In this document: one piece after another, positions 42,984-51,935 of the stretch
How positions within the stretch are numbered: the stretch's first letter is position 1
Layout: each line of letters opens with the position of its first letter
Source: Ktedonosporobacter rubrisoli
GTDB taxonomy: Bacteria; Chloroflexota; Ktedonobacteria; Ktedonobacterales; Ktedonobacteraceae
Direction: 5' to 3'
Assembly (NCBI RefSeq): GCF_004208415.1
Contig: NZ_CP035758.1
Span: 8,680,001 to 8,744,000, forward strand
Length of the DNA stretch: 64,000 bases
Translations under genes and position numbers: made by a program
Notes under the pieces: model-generated
Told to the model about the DNA's origin: nothing
What the model saw: the letters and a program-made list of their open reading frames with translations, nothing else
Database searches by the model: none

Positions 42984-43625
42984 ATGCCGACGCGCTTCAT
43001 ACTCGTTCGCCATGGGGAGACGCTGGCTAACCGTGAGTTTCGCTATATTGGGTTACGTGATGATGCGCTTTCGGAGAAGGGTGAGGTGCAGGCCAGCCAG
43101 CTTGCCGAAGCCCTGGCTATATTGCCCGTGGCGGCTGTCTATAGCAGCCCTTTGCAAAGAGCATATCAGACCGCACTACCGATTGCCGCCCGCCATAAGC
43201 TCGCCGTACAGACTATAGAAGAGCTGAAAGAAGTAAGCTTCGGGCAATGGGAAGGCATGAGCCGCCAGGAGGTTATGGTCCATAGTCAGGACTATGCCCG
43301 GCTGCTGCAAGTCTGGGAAGCTGATCCGGCTGCGGCCCCTCCCGAGGGCGAAAGCCTGGAGGCGGCGCGCCTGCGTATCGAAGCGGTTTTAGCCCGTCTG
43401 GCCAATAAGCATACAGAGCAAACTGTAGTACTGGTATCGCATGTGGGGCCGATAAAACTATGTCTATGCCTGGCCCTTGGCCTTCCTCTTCTCTCTACCT
43501 CGCGCATCTTCCTTGATCCGGCGACAATAAGCGTTGTGGATTGGCAGATCTCTTCACCTGTGGTACGCTTAGTAAATAGTCATGCACATCTGGGATGGTC
43601 TCAGGCACGTTGGATGCACAAATGA
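42984..43625 (+). CDS. Histidine phosphatase (phosphoglycerate-mutase-like)
   Basis: A 213-aa branch 1 histidine phosphatase. The nucleophile His lies in ILVRHGETLANREF, SSPLQRAYQTA holds the second Arg, FGQWEG the Glu and VVLVSHVGPIKL the second His. The reaction is phospho-His-mediated hydrolysis; relatives act on phosphoglycerates, cobalamin or sugar phosphates. It starts two bases after the MFS stop, so it may process the transported compound. Confidence 0.93.
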   Translation: MPTRFILVRHGETLANREFRYIGLRDDALSEKGEVQASQLAEALAILPVAAVYSSPLQRAYQTALPIAARHKLAVQTIEELKEVSFGQWEGMSRQEVMVHSQDYARLLQVWEADPAAAPPEGESLEAARLRIEAVLARLANKHTEQTVVLVSHVGPIKLCLCLALGLPLLSTSRIFLDPATISVVDWQISSPVVRLVNSHAHLGWSQARWMHK

Positions 43626-43768
43626 TCTTGTATAATATGATTAAATTTGGGCTCATCAATGAATATTTGGTCCCAGATGTGAGCTAATTCAAAGCTTTTA
43701 AGCGGTTTACATAGTATACTGCCCTTTAGAGAAACAACTTGGAATATCCTAATATTGAGGAGTGCTTG

Positions 43769-46192
43769 ATGCGGTCGAGTGTGCTTGATACCCATCGTTC
43801 GCCGAAAGTTGAGGTTAAGAACCCTAGAAGTGCGACGGTTCAGCCGCCGCATCCCCCTAATCCGTATAGTAGTTATCGACCTGCGAAAGCCACGACTAGA
43901 TGGTCCTGGCGCCGCATAAAACTGGCTCCGGCCGAGGGCTGGCTGCCTTTAATCTTGCTGGCCGTAGCGCTCTATAGTGTTGTTTTCTCGATCATCGCAG
44001 TCAATTGGGTAAACCATATTAATCTGCTGTTCTTGAGCCCGGCTATTGGTTTGCTCGTCGGAGTGCTGATTGCTAAATTACCCCGTTTTTCCCAGGCCAT
44101 CTTGCATCTAGCAGCCTGCCTGGTTGGCTACTGGCTCTCGATCTGGATGACAAACTCGCTAGCCTTCCATATTCCCTGGCAAGAGGTATTAATAGATTTG
44201 CGGGAAACTTTGACCGGCGGATTGGCGGTTGGGGGAACTGCGGCCAGCGAGATTATCTTTTTCTTCTATCTGGCTTTTTTGACGTACTTTCTTGGCTATT
44301 TTGGCAGCTGGCTTGTTTATCGCGCACATCTTCCCTGGCTGGTGGTTCTTGTCTATTGTTCCATTATGCTGGTTAACCTAAATTATGTCTCGGAAAGCTA
44401 TTATTATCTGACGATTATTCTGCTAGGAGCCTTGTTAATCCTTGTTGCGCATATGCATATATCCACCCAGATAGCGACGTGGGTAAGGGATGGCTTATAT
44501 ACTGATCAGGCCTGGCGACGAAATCTGCTGGCGCGTGGTTTGCGTTTTGCCTGTGCGGCGACGCTTATCATTATGCTTATAAGCTGGTTTATGCCGATTC
44601 AGGCGCAGTCAAATACGGGTAAGGTGCTCTGGAATTATATCGATAATGCCTGGACGAATATTGTAAACAATCGGGTCTCGTGGCAAAATCCAGGGGCAAT
44701 CTTTCAGCCCTATCAGCCCTCGGCAAACTTCTTTAGCGATCAGCTGACGGTTACTGGAACTGTCAATCTACCCCCTGGTGAAGTCTTGCGCTATACCAGT
44801 ACTGCCGGTCCGACCTATCTTGAGGGCTTTACCTATGATCAGTTTAATGGGCATACCTGGACTTCATCACAAGATGGCACTGATACACGCCAGTTCAATG
44901 CAAATGAGATCCAGCCAAGTGATAATATCTCTTCAGGAACCTCGCTGGTCACGACGAAGGTAACGATTATTGTGGCTCCCCAAGGGCCAAGGCACTATAT
45001 CTTCTCACCTCCCCATCCGGTAAGTTTTGACGTACCTACGACAGTTTATACGAATGGAATTACCAGTGCCTGGACGCAGCAAGAAGCCCTGAGCAATGGG
45101 GAGAGCTATCGCGTTGTTTCCCAGCCGCCGGTGAGCGATCAGCAGACCCTCTCGAATATTCCTTTGCCTTCGCTAAGCCCGCAGCTCTGGCAGTCGGACG
45201 CAAATTATACACAAATCTCGCTCTATTATGTGCAGGTGCCTCATGATCTCTCTCCCGAAGTATTAAAGTTGACAAGCCAGTGGACCAAAGGGGCTGGAGA
45301 TACTTATTCGGCTCTGAAGGCGCTAGAATCGCACCTGAGCGATCCTAACGTGTTTAAGTATTCTGTGGATAATCCGCCTGTGCCAAATAATATAGATGCG
45401 GTGGATTGGCTTTTGCGCAAGCATGTTGGTTACTGCACATATTATGCCACGGCGATGACCGTGATGGCGCGTCAGTTGGGCATTCCGACCCGTATCGTCA
45501 ATGGCTTTAGCCAGGGGAGCCCTGATCCCCAGGGCAAAGAATGGGTAGTCAATGGAAGCGATGCGCATAGCTGGGTTCAGGCTTACTTTCCCAATTATGG
45601 TTGGGTGAATTTTGATCCAACGCCCGGCTATTCCTTGGATGTAGCTAAGATCCAGCATGCTAGCACGCCTCCCGTCGCGAAGACGCCTGCACCCAATCCT
45701 ACTGTAGGTGCCACGGCTCCTGTTAAAAAGCCAACAGCTCCTGTAAGCCATCAGCAGGCCAGCGCTAAAGCTCAAGCTCCCGTAAGCGATCATCCCGTGC
45801 TAAGCGCGGAAATTCTTGTAGGAGGATCGATCCTTTTCCTGTTGATTTCGCTACTGGTATTCTTGCTGGCACTTGTATCCTACTGGTGGCGCAACCTCTA
45901 TGCTGGCTATTCGGCTGCGGCGGCCCTGTTCTGGCGTTTCTGTCACCTGGCCAGCTGGACCGGGCATGCACCTCGTACCTGGCAAACTCCCTATGAGTAT
46001 AGTGCGATGCTCAGCCAGCACTTCCCGCACAGAGCGGCACCTATCCATCACTTGACTGAGCTCTTTGTCAGAGAGCGGTGGGGACGTCCAATACACCTTC
46101 CGCAAAATCAGCGCGAAAAGATGGCGCAGCAGCTCTGGCCTCTGTTACGATCAATGTTTCTACAAGGTATTCTGCGTAAAATCAAGCGCTAA
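43769..46192 (+). CDS. TgpA-like membrane transglutaminase
   Basis: An 807-aa protein. The N-terminal third holds about eight hydrophobic helices (DUF3488-like), followed by an extracytoplasmic region and the transglutaminase core with catalytic Cys in GYCTYYATAMTVMARQLG, His in DAHSWVQAYF and Asp in FDPTPG. A Pro/Ala/Thr-rich linker, one membrane helix and a C-terminal DUF4129-like domain follow. In Pseudomonas TgpA is essential. ATG at 43769 has GAGGAG six bases upstream, preferred to 43739. The 139-base gap after it leads to two unrecognised membrane or surface genes. Confidence 0.93.
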   Translation: MRSSVLDTHRSPKVEVKNPRSATVQPPHPPNPYSSYRPAKATTRWSWRRIKLAPAEGWLPLILLAVALYSVVFSIIAVNWVNHINLLFLSPAIGLLVGVLIAKLPRFSQAILHLAACLVGYWLSIWMTNSLAFHIPWQEVLIDLRETLTGGLAVGGTAASEIIFFFYLAFLTYFLGYFGSWLVYRAHLPWLVVLVYCSIMLVNLNYVSESYYYLTIILLGALLILVAHMHISTQIATWVRDGLYTDQAWRRNLLARGLRFACAATLIIMLISWFMPIQAQSNTGKVLWNYIDNAWTNIVNNRVSWQNPGAIFQPYQPSANFFSDQLTVTGTVNLPPGEVLRYTSTAGPTYLEGFTYDQFNGHTWTSSQDGTDTRQFNANEIQPSDNISSGTSLVTTKVTIIVAPQGPRHYIFSPPHPVSFDVPTTVYTNGITSAWTQQEALSNGESYRVVSQPPVSDQQTLSNIPLPSLSPQLWQSDANYTQISLYYVQVPHDLSPEVLKLTSQWTKGAGDTYSALKALESHLSDPNVFKYSVDNPPVPNNIDAVDWLLRKHVGYCTYYATAMTVMARQLGIPTRIVNGFSQGSPDPQGKEWVVNGSDAHSWVQAYFPNYGWVNFDPTPGYSLDVAKIQHASTPPVAKTPAPNPTVGATAPVKKPTAPVSHQQASAKAQAPVSDHPVLSAEILVGGSILFLLISLLVFLLALVSYWWRNLYAGYSAAAALFWRFCHLASWTGHAPRTWQTPYEYSAMLSQHFPHRAAPIHHLTELFVRERWGRPIHLPQNQREKMAQQLWPLLRSMFLQGILRKIKR

Positions 46193-46331
46193 TCGCTGCA
46201 TAAGTAGGGAGATCCCGCACCTTATGCATCTATTGTTTTATATATATTGATTCGTGTTACTATACCTTATCTTTCCTCGTTTCTTATGGTAAGGGCGAGA
46301 TGCCCTATTATCATGTGGGGAGGTTGGGTAT

Positions 46332-47396
46332 ATGCAATCCAGACCGCTGATCGAATGTAGATATGGGTGGGGGCGGCTATTGCGGCTCTATCAAGACTAT
46401 CTTGAAATAGATAGCACCGTTTATGCTCTGGGTAACGTTGTCCATGTGCATGCCTCTTATACGCGAGTCCTGAATATTTCTGCTGCCCGCCTCAAATTAC
46501 AATTCAAAGACTCCCAGGTTGTTTTGCGCAGCGTGATCACAGTGGAGGACGTGAAGCGGCTGGTAGATTACCTTCAGCAATATATCTCTAGCAGAGTGCC
46601 TTCTGACTCTGTAAAGCCATTTGCCGAGGAAGGCGAGGTAGTAGGTGGCCAGCAAGAGAACGACAGCGAGTTCGCAGCAAATCTGCCTGGTGAAGCCCCT
46701 GCTGCTTCTTATAATTTTCCTGCATCCGCGAACTTTCCAAATGCAGCCGCCGCGCAGATGGCCGGGGCTGGCTCGTCTCCTCTGGATGAGGATGAGCATT
46801 GGCGCAAAGAGCAGATGCAACCTTTTGCTCTGCCTGTGGTTGTTCCTCCGACGCGCTCGCAACAACAAGAGTTGCGTATCCGAAAGCTGGGATCGCTCCA
46901 AGCAGTCTATTCTCGTCAGGAGCACGGCTTTGATGTTGATAAATTGGCGCGCCAATTAGACGAAGAGCCCTTGCCTCTGGTAGATGTCCCTATCCGTCTG
47001 CCTCCCGGTGAATGCGCACACTACTGCGTATCCGCCACGCTGTATCGCGAAGCGCTAGATGAGGCCCATGAATGCTTAATGAAAGATCATGGTCTGCTGA
47101 TTTTGACCAACAAACATTTGATCCATCTTGGGCGAAAATGCCAGTACATGCTAGGCTATGAGCGTCTTCTGCGCGTGTCGCGCCTCCATCAAGCGATAGT
47201 ATTTCAGGCCGAGCATTGGCCGCAGCGCGAAGTCTTTGAAGTCCGCCGTCCGTTGGAATGTACGATGTATCTAGAATGTATCCTGAAGCAATTTCAACAG
47301 CAACGCGTTAATAACTCTCTAGCACAACAATATGATCGCTATGCAGATTTAGCCTATGTAACACCAGATGCTGCTCATATGACTCCTGGTACCTGA
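46332..47396 (+). CDS. Hypothetical protein with possible PH-like domains
   Basis: A 354-aa soluble protein I do not recognise. The N-terminal 90 residues (YLEIDSTVYALGNVVHVHASY, then a strand-rich stretch ending VEDVKRLVDYLQQYI) have the pattern of a bacterial PH-like domain: seven short strands and a final helix. The middle is low-complexity (Ala/Glu/Pro). The last 120 residues (HYCVSATLYREALDE, then LILTNKHLIHLGRKCQYMLGYERLLRVS) look like a second PH-like domain. GGGGAGG lies eight bases before the ATG. It may be part of a cell-envelope group with the genes on both sides. Confidence 0.6.
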   Translation: MQSRPLIECRYGWGRLLRLYQDYLEIDSTVYALGNVVHVHASYTRVLNISAARLKLQFKDSQVVLRSVITVEDVKRLVDYLQQYISSRVPSDSVKPFAEEGEVVGGQQENDSEFAANLPGEAPAASYNFPASANFPNAAAAQMAGAGSSPLDEDEHWRKEQMQPFALPVVVPPTRSQQQELRIRKLGSLQAVYSRQEHGFDVDKLARQLDEEPLPLVDVPIRLPPGECAHYCVSATLYREALDEAHECLMKDHGLLILTNKHLIHLGRKCQYMLGYERLLRVSRLHQAIVFQAEHWPQREVFEVRRPLECTMYLECILKQFQQQRVNNSLAQQYDRYADLAYVTPDAAHMTPGT

Positions 47397-47464
47397 AGCA
47401 TACTGAAATACTATGGAAAGGGCTGGGGCAGTCAATATACCGGAGGAGGTTGTAGAAGAAGGAA

Positions 47465-48376
47465 ATGTTAGATATATTGATGGCTTTGTGGAATATAGGG
47501 TGTAGAAAAAAAGCACTAAAAGTGCTTGGAGCCTCTTTTCTTATTTGTATTAGCATATCCCTACTTCTATTTGTAATAGATATTCCGCGCCTGCTGAGTG
47601 CTGATAGGGTGGCAAGCACGAGCAATGCAGCAGCTCAGCAGATCAAGCAAAACGGCACAAAAGCTAATATAGCTACTGACGATGATACGCTCTCGCCCTG
47701 CGGAGCTACGCCTGTGGAAAAGAGGCAGAGCATACCAGATCCAGATGAGAATAGCCATAATTCTGATCAGCCAGGAGGCTTGGGAGTGCCTCCACTTTCC
47801 TCTACCCAGGCCGCATCTGAGCCAATACTCGCTCCACCTGCTACCCCACCTGATAGTTCCGCTGCTCAACCGACGCAGGTTGAGGATCAACCCACGCCGA
47901 CGCCAGTACAGCCAAGCCCAACGCCCAGGCCAACTCAAAAGCCTGTGTCGCCGACACCCACGCCGACGATGCCTCCCACCCCCACGCCGACGCCGGTTCC
48001 ACCAACCCCCACGGCAGCTCCACCAACGTCAACGGTAGCTCCGGGTCCTACCCCAACGTCTACAGGGCAGATGCCACCGACTGTTGATCCAACGCCGCGA
48101 GCTGTGTTTGCTCAAGCCAGCACGCAGAGGGTATTGCATAGCAGAGTGATAATTACTGTTCCGCTTGCCTCTGCTCCTGATGAGCGTGGCGAAGATCAGC
48201 CACGCGCCCTGAGAGGAAGATGTGCGAGCAGCAATATAGTCCAGATCATTGGTTTTAGCATATTCTCGGTCATAGGCCACGACATCGGAATGATTATAGG
48301 GGGCTCTCTGCTCTTTACTGTCCTGTTCTATGCTTCCATATATGTACTCAGGCGCGGAAAAATACGTATTCGTTGA
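47465..48376 (+). CDS. Proline/threonine-rich membrane-anchored surface protein
   Basis: A 303-aa protein with one N-terminal membrane helix (about residues 24-44), a long extracytoplasmic Pro/Thr/Ala/Ser-rich stretch with repeated PTPTP units (about residues 110-210), and a C-terminal helix (about 265-290) followed by RRGKIRIR, so both ends are likely in the cytoplasm. Such repeats make an extended, often glycosylated spacer across the wall. No domain of known function is seen. GGAGG is about 15 bases upstream of the ATG. Confidence 0.65.
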   Translation: MLDILMALWNIGCRKKALKVLGASFLICISISLLLFVIDIPRLLSADRVASTSNAAAQQIKQNGTKANIATDDDTLSPCGATPVEKRQSIPDPDENSHNSDQPGGLGVPPLSSTQAASEPILAPPATPPDSSAAQPTQVEDQPTPTPVQPSPTPRPTQKPVSPTPTPTMPPTPTPTPVPPTPTAAPPTSTVAPGPTPTSTGQMPPTVDPTPRAVFAQASTQRVLHSRVIITVPLASAPDERGEDQPRALRGRCASSNIVQIIGFSIFSVIGHDIGMIIGGSLLFTVLFYASIYVLRRGKIRIR

Positions 48377-48739
48377 CAGCTTGCCATACGCTTTTCTGCG
48401 CAGATGGCTAGCTTTGACGAAAACTTTGTAACCCTGGAGAGGATATTCTCTAGATGAGGAAATATATCCTCTCCAGGAAAGGAGCGCTGCGACACCGACT
48501 TTTCGCCTAAATGCATAAAGAAACAAAACTGCTTGCAGATGGCACTCAAGCCAGGCTCCAAGCACGCGCAATAGCGGACCTGGCGCTACTCTCGGACTTC
48601 AAGGATGCATAGAGCTATTATTGGTAGAACATGTGCCAAAATGAGATAATGGTCAAGGGGAGAAGAAGACAGATTGACTGTGTAACCATTTTGGATCTTG
48701 TTGTGTTTCAATAGCTGAGACGAAAACGAGAGAGATACG
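48377..48739. other. Intergenic region with a long perfect hairpin
   Basis: About 360 bases without a gene. It holds a perfect 14-bp inverted repeat, CCTGGAGAGGATAT (48433-48446) with its complement (48464-48477), and a 17-base loop, 56 bases after the surface-protein stop. No T-run follows. The rest is a likely promoter region for the sigma gene. Confidence 0.55.
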
Positions 48740-49332
48740 GTGGAAGCTATGCAACCGGGTAGTGAAGATATTCTGACCCTGTTGGCAACAGATCTCGATT
48801 GCTACTATGAGCAGCTGGTCGCGCTGTACTGGCGCCAGCTCTATGTTTTTGTCTTAAGACGCGCCAGGAGTCCACAGGATGCCGAAGATATTGTGCAGGA
48901 GGCGTTCGTGCGTGCATATCTGGCTTTACAGCGCTATAGCGCGCAACGTATATTATGCCTGAAGCTTCGCCCCTGGCTCTATAAGGTCGCCTGGAGCGTC
49001 TATTGTAACTATACGGGGAGATCTAAGAGTCCGCCGTCAATGCCACTTGAGGGCCCGGCGAGAATATGCTCCTTGAGCTGGAAGATGCTGAAGAGGAGCA
49101 GCCAGAAAAGCTCTTTGAGCATGCTGAGCAAAGGCGCGAGCTTGAGGAACTGGTAGCTACGCTGCCTGAGCATTATCGGGTGGTTGTGAGTATGTACTAT
49201 TTTGATGGATTGAACTATCTAGAAATAGCGGAGATACTGAGTCGACCCGTTGGAACTGTCAAGGTGTATGCCCATAGAGGCGTGCAATTATTGCGCAAAA
49301 CTTTGCAATGTGGAATAAAACAGGTAGGATGA
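48740..49332 (+). pseudogene. ECF sigma factor with one frameshift
   Basis: Reading one extra base near 49051-49059 (a short C/G run) gives a 197-aa ECF factor close to the one at 33218-33862. Region 2 is LRRARSPQDAEDIVQEAFVRAYLALQRY, then LRPWLYKVAWSVYCN. Region 4, in the second frame, is LPEHYRVVVSMYYFDGLNYLEIAEILSRPVGTVKVYAHRGVQLLRK. As given, the protein would end at 49156 without region 4 and could not bind -35 DNA. The joined linker MPLEGPGENMLLELEDAEEEQ is acidic, like its paralogue. Start is GTG 48740 or ATG 48749. The HEAT-WD40 gene starts four bases after the stop. Confidence 0.75.
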
Positions 49333-49335
49333 GCA

Positions 49336-51450
49336 ATGGGAGACTGCGAGAACGAATTTGAGATGAATTCAGGAGCCGGTCACCGGGATGAGCCAGAGGC
49401 AGCTTTTCCTGTGCTCTCCTATCTGGGCTTAGTAAAAGGGGCTCCAGCCCTGGATGATCAGAAAGAGGATCGCCTGCTCAGCGATCTCAGCCATGAGAAA
49501 TGGGCTGTGCGTATCGCGGCAGTGCAGCGGTTGGCGCAGTTAGATACGCCGGGGAGCAGGCAAGCCCTGATCCGGGCATTGGAAGATGAACATGAGGCGG
49601 TCAGGGCGGCCGCCGTGCGGGCCCTGGCTAAGGCTGGTGCGCAAATGCCGGTCAAGCCTTTGATTGTAGCTCTAGGCGATCCTTCCTGGTATGTGCGTAC
49701 GGCTGCTGTGCTAGTCCTGGCTAAGCTGGGAAAGCGCATGCCGCTTGATCCTTTGCTGGCAATGCTAACCGATGAAGATGCGTCTGTGCGCGCCGCTGCG
49801 GCTACAGCTTTAGGGAAAGGTCTGGCTCTGGCCGGCGGCAACATACTTCGTGAAGCCGGCCCTGGCTATACTACCGTACCAGAACATCAATTATCACCAC
49901 AAAACCTGGAAAGCCTGGCCATGCAGGAGCAAGCCCCACTGACGGCGCTGGTGGCGGCCTTAGGAGATCCTGATGATGGGGTGCGGGAAGCTGTTGTGCT
50001 GGCTCTAGCCGAGCTGGGTGAGTATGCTCCATCGGGTCCCTTGCTGGCCGCTTGTGATGATGAGGATGCCGCGGTGCGGGAAGCGGCGGAACTTGCTTTG
50101 CAGAAGAGGCGCGCTGACGCTGTAGCGGCTGTTGAAGAGCACACTTTCGATCCCTCCAACAGCGAGAGCTTGCCCGGACGCGATGCGGTGCAGCCCGCTG
50201 GCTTGGGCGAACACATGTTTGCCGAGAAAGAGAACAGGCCTGAGCGCAATAATGCGCCTGTCAGCAACAAAGCCAGCATACGCGCAGAGAGGGTGCGTCC
50301 CATTTCTAGAAGGCGGCCACCGGCGAGAAGTCGCGGCGTGTTTGGGCGTGCAAGTCGGCATAATCCTTTCCTGAAACTGCTAGAGTGGGGAACGCTGGCA
50401 GCTGTATTGACTGTCGTTGTGCTGGGTGCATGGCTATTTGCGCACTGGTCAAATCCAGCGGTGGGCAGCTCCTCCGCCACTTTTGTCTATCACAATCCCT
50501 CGGGCGCGGTTGCTAAACTGGCCTGGAACGGAACTGCAGATTCGCAAGGCTCGAAGCTAGCCTTTGTCGGCGCAAATGGCCTTGTGCAGGTCTGGGATAC
50601 AGTCGCCAATCGCCTGGTCTGGAGCTATGATACGCATTTGCACAAGATCCTGGCCTTTAGATGGACGCCGCAGGGATTGCGCATTATATCCCTGGATGCC
50701 CAGGGGAAGGTTCAGGTGATACAGCTGACCCAACGTGGCGCTAGCGCTATGCTGCAGACGCTATTGCCCCTGATCCATTTCCCAGGACCTGTTTCAGTGG
50801 CCAGGTGGGCACCAGACGGGACGCGTATAGCCCTGGCCGGTACCAGCGGAATGGTACAGGTCTGGGATATTGCCAGCCATAGCATTGTCTCAAGCTATAA
50901 CGATAGCGCTGGCGCAATAACCGCTCTGGCCTGGTCTCCCAATGGCAAGGACCTGGTATCGGCAAGCGATGATGGAACTGTTTTGCATACCAAGCCGATT
51001 CTGGTCAGAGCCGCCGATACCGGTAAGCCGGTGCCCATCATCGCCAACGCTAAACTTGAGAGGCATGCTGCAAATTTTCGTGTGGTCTCGCTGGCCTGGT
51101 CGCCGGATGGGAGCAGCATTGCTTATAGCATGGTTGATGGTGAGATCCACGTCTGGAATATCGAGAGCAGTAAGGATAATGCTTTTACTAGTACTAATTA
51201 TTCCTATCAAGTAAGCTCTGCTGGACAAGTTGCCAATATCGCGTTAGCATGGTCACCACAGGGCACGCGCTTGGCCTCAACGACAGGCGCAGGCCTGGTA
51301 CAGGTTTGGGATGCAACCTTCGGTAACCTCCTCTACTCCTATAGCGGGCATGCGAAACAGGTCAACGATCTTGCCTGGTCGCTTAATGGAACGCGCCTTG
51401 CTTCTGGATGCGCGGATGGAACGGTGCAGGTCTGGGATGCATTCTCGTAA
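49336..51450 (+). CDS. HEAT-repeat / transmembrane / WD40 protein
   Basis: A 704-aa protein in three parts. Residues about 45-260 hold HEAT repeats (EKWAVRIAAVQRLAQL, HEAVRAAAVRALAKAG, WYVRTAAVLVLAKLG, ASVRAAAATALG, DGVREAVVLALAELG, AAVREAAELALQK). One membrane helix follows at about 346-370. The extracytoplasmic part is a beta-propeller with WD-type units such as LASGCADGTVQVWD. The layout suggests a sensor that reads an outside signal through the propeller and presents HEAT repeats inside. The gene starts four bases after the sigma gene, so the two are coupled, as at 32146-33862. Confidence 0.85.
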   Translation: MGDCENEFEMNSGAGHRDEPEAAFPVLSYLGLVKGAPALDDQKEDRLLSDLSHEKWAVRIAAVQRLAQLDTPGSRQALIRALEDEHEAVRAAAVRALAKAGAQMPVKPLIVALGDPSWYVRTAAVLVLAKLGKRMPLDPLLAMLTDEDASVRAAAATALGKGLALAGGNILREAGPGYTTVPEHQLSPQNLESLAMQEQAPLTALVAALGDPDDGVREAVVLALAELGEYAPSGPLLAACDDEDAAVREAAELALQKRRADAVAAVEEHTFDPSNSESLPGRDAVQPAGLGEHMFAEKENRPERNNAPVSNKASIRAERVRPISRRRPPARSRGVFGRASRHNPFLKLLEWGTLAAVLTVVVLGAWLFAHWSNPAVGSSSATFVYHNPSGAVAKLAWNGTADSQGSKLAFVGANGLVQVWDTVANRLVWSYDTHLHKILAFRWTPQGLRIISLDAQGKVQVIQLTQRGASAMLQTLLPLIHFPGPVSVARWAPDGTRIALAGTSGMVQVWDIASHSIVSSYNDSAGAITALAWSPNGKDLVSASDDGTVLHTKPILVRAADTGKPVPIIANAKLERHAANFRVVSLAWSPDGSSIAYSMVDGEIHVWNIESSKDNAFTSTNYSYQVSSAGQVANIALAWSPQGTRLASTTGAGLVQVWDATFGNLLYSYSGHAKQVNDLAWSLNGTRLASGCADGTVQVWDAFS

Positions 51451-51475
51451 GCGCGAGAAGGAGCGTAAATTAATT

Positions 51476-51712
51476 ATGTATAGCAATAGTATTACTATAG
51501 GCTCTCTTACTCTATGCTGTCGAGGCCCACATGAAGGGTTTACGATTAGTACGTCGGGAGAAGAATATGTACTGAGCACACAGCAAACGCTAGAGTTGCT
51601 AGACTTTCTTAGCGACCATCGTGCCTGTTTGCTGCAGACAAACGATTTTCCTGGCCCTGGCACACATTGGATACCTGGCCCTTATACACAATCTCGCTCG
51701 GATGGCTCCTGA
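51476..51712 (+). CDS. Hypothetical small protein, 78 aa
   Basis: Not recognised. It reads as a small beta-rich protein (SITIGSLTLCCRGPHEGFTISTSGEEYVLSTQ) with one short helix (QTLELLDFLSDH). AAGGAG lies 13 bases before the ATG, a rather long gap. It sits 25 bases after the HEAT-WD40 gene and could be the last gene of that operon. Confidence 0.45.
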   Translation: MYSNSITIGSLTLCCRGPHEGFTISTSGEEYVLSTQQTLELLDFLSDHRACLLQTNDFPGPGTHWIPGPYTQSRSDGS

Positions 51713-51783
51713 CCGGGGCCATCTTCTCCCTTCTCTTCTTCTCTCGAATGCTGCCGCAAAACAGTGCTGCCGCTGACTTCTAC

Positions 51784-51813
51784 TTGACAGGTCTCATTTC
51801 ATTTAAGTATCAT
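51784..51813 (+). promoter_or_regulatory. Promoter of the plus-strand binding-protein gene
   Basis: TTGACA, 18-base spacer, TATCAT. The start of the gene at 51936 is about 120 bases downstream. Confidence 0.55.
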
Positions 51814-51935
51814 AACGTAATAATCATCAATTGCGGATGGAGCAGCTTTACCTTTCATCCACAGTTGGTTCCCTTGAAACTGGCTGGATGTGTTTCATGT
51901 TTGGCTAGCGTTGACGCCATCTGAGGAGCTGGGCG

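Noticed and set aside
47885..48065. PTPTP-coding repeats as a CRISPR-like or tandem DNA array
   Set aside because: Repeats are codon-level and in frame within one protein; no spacers.
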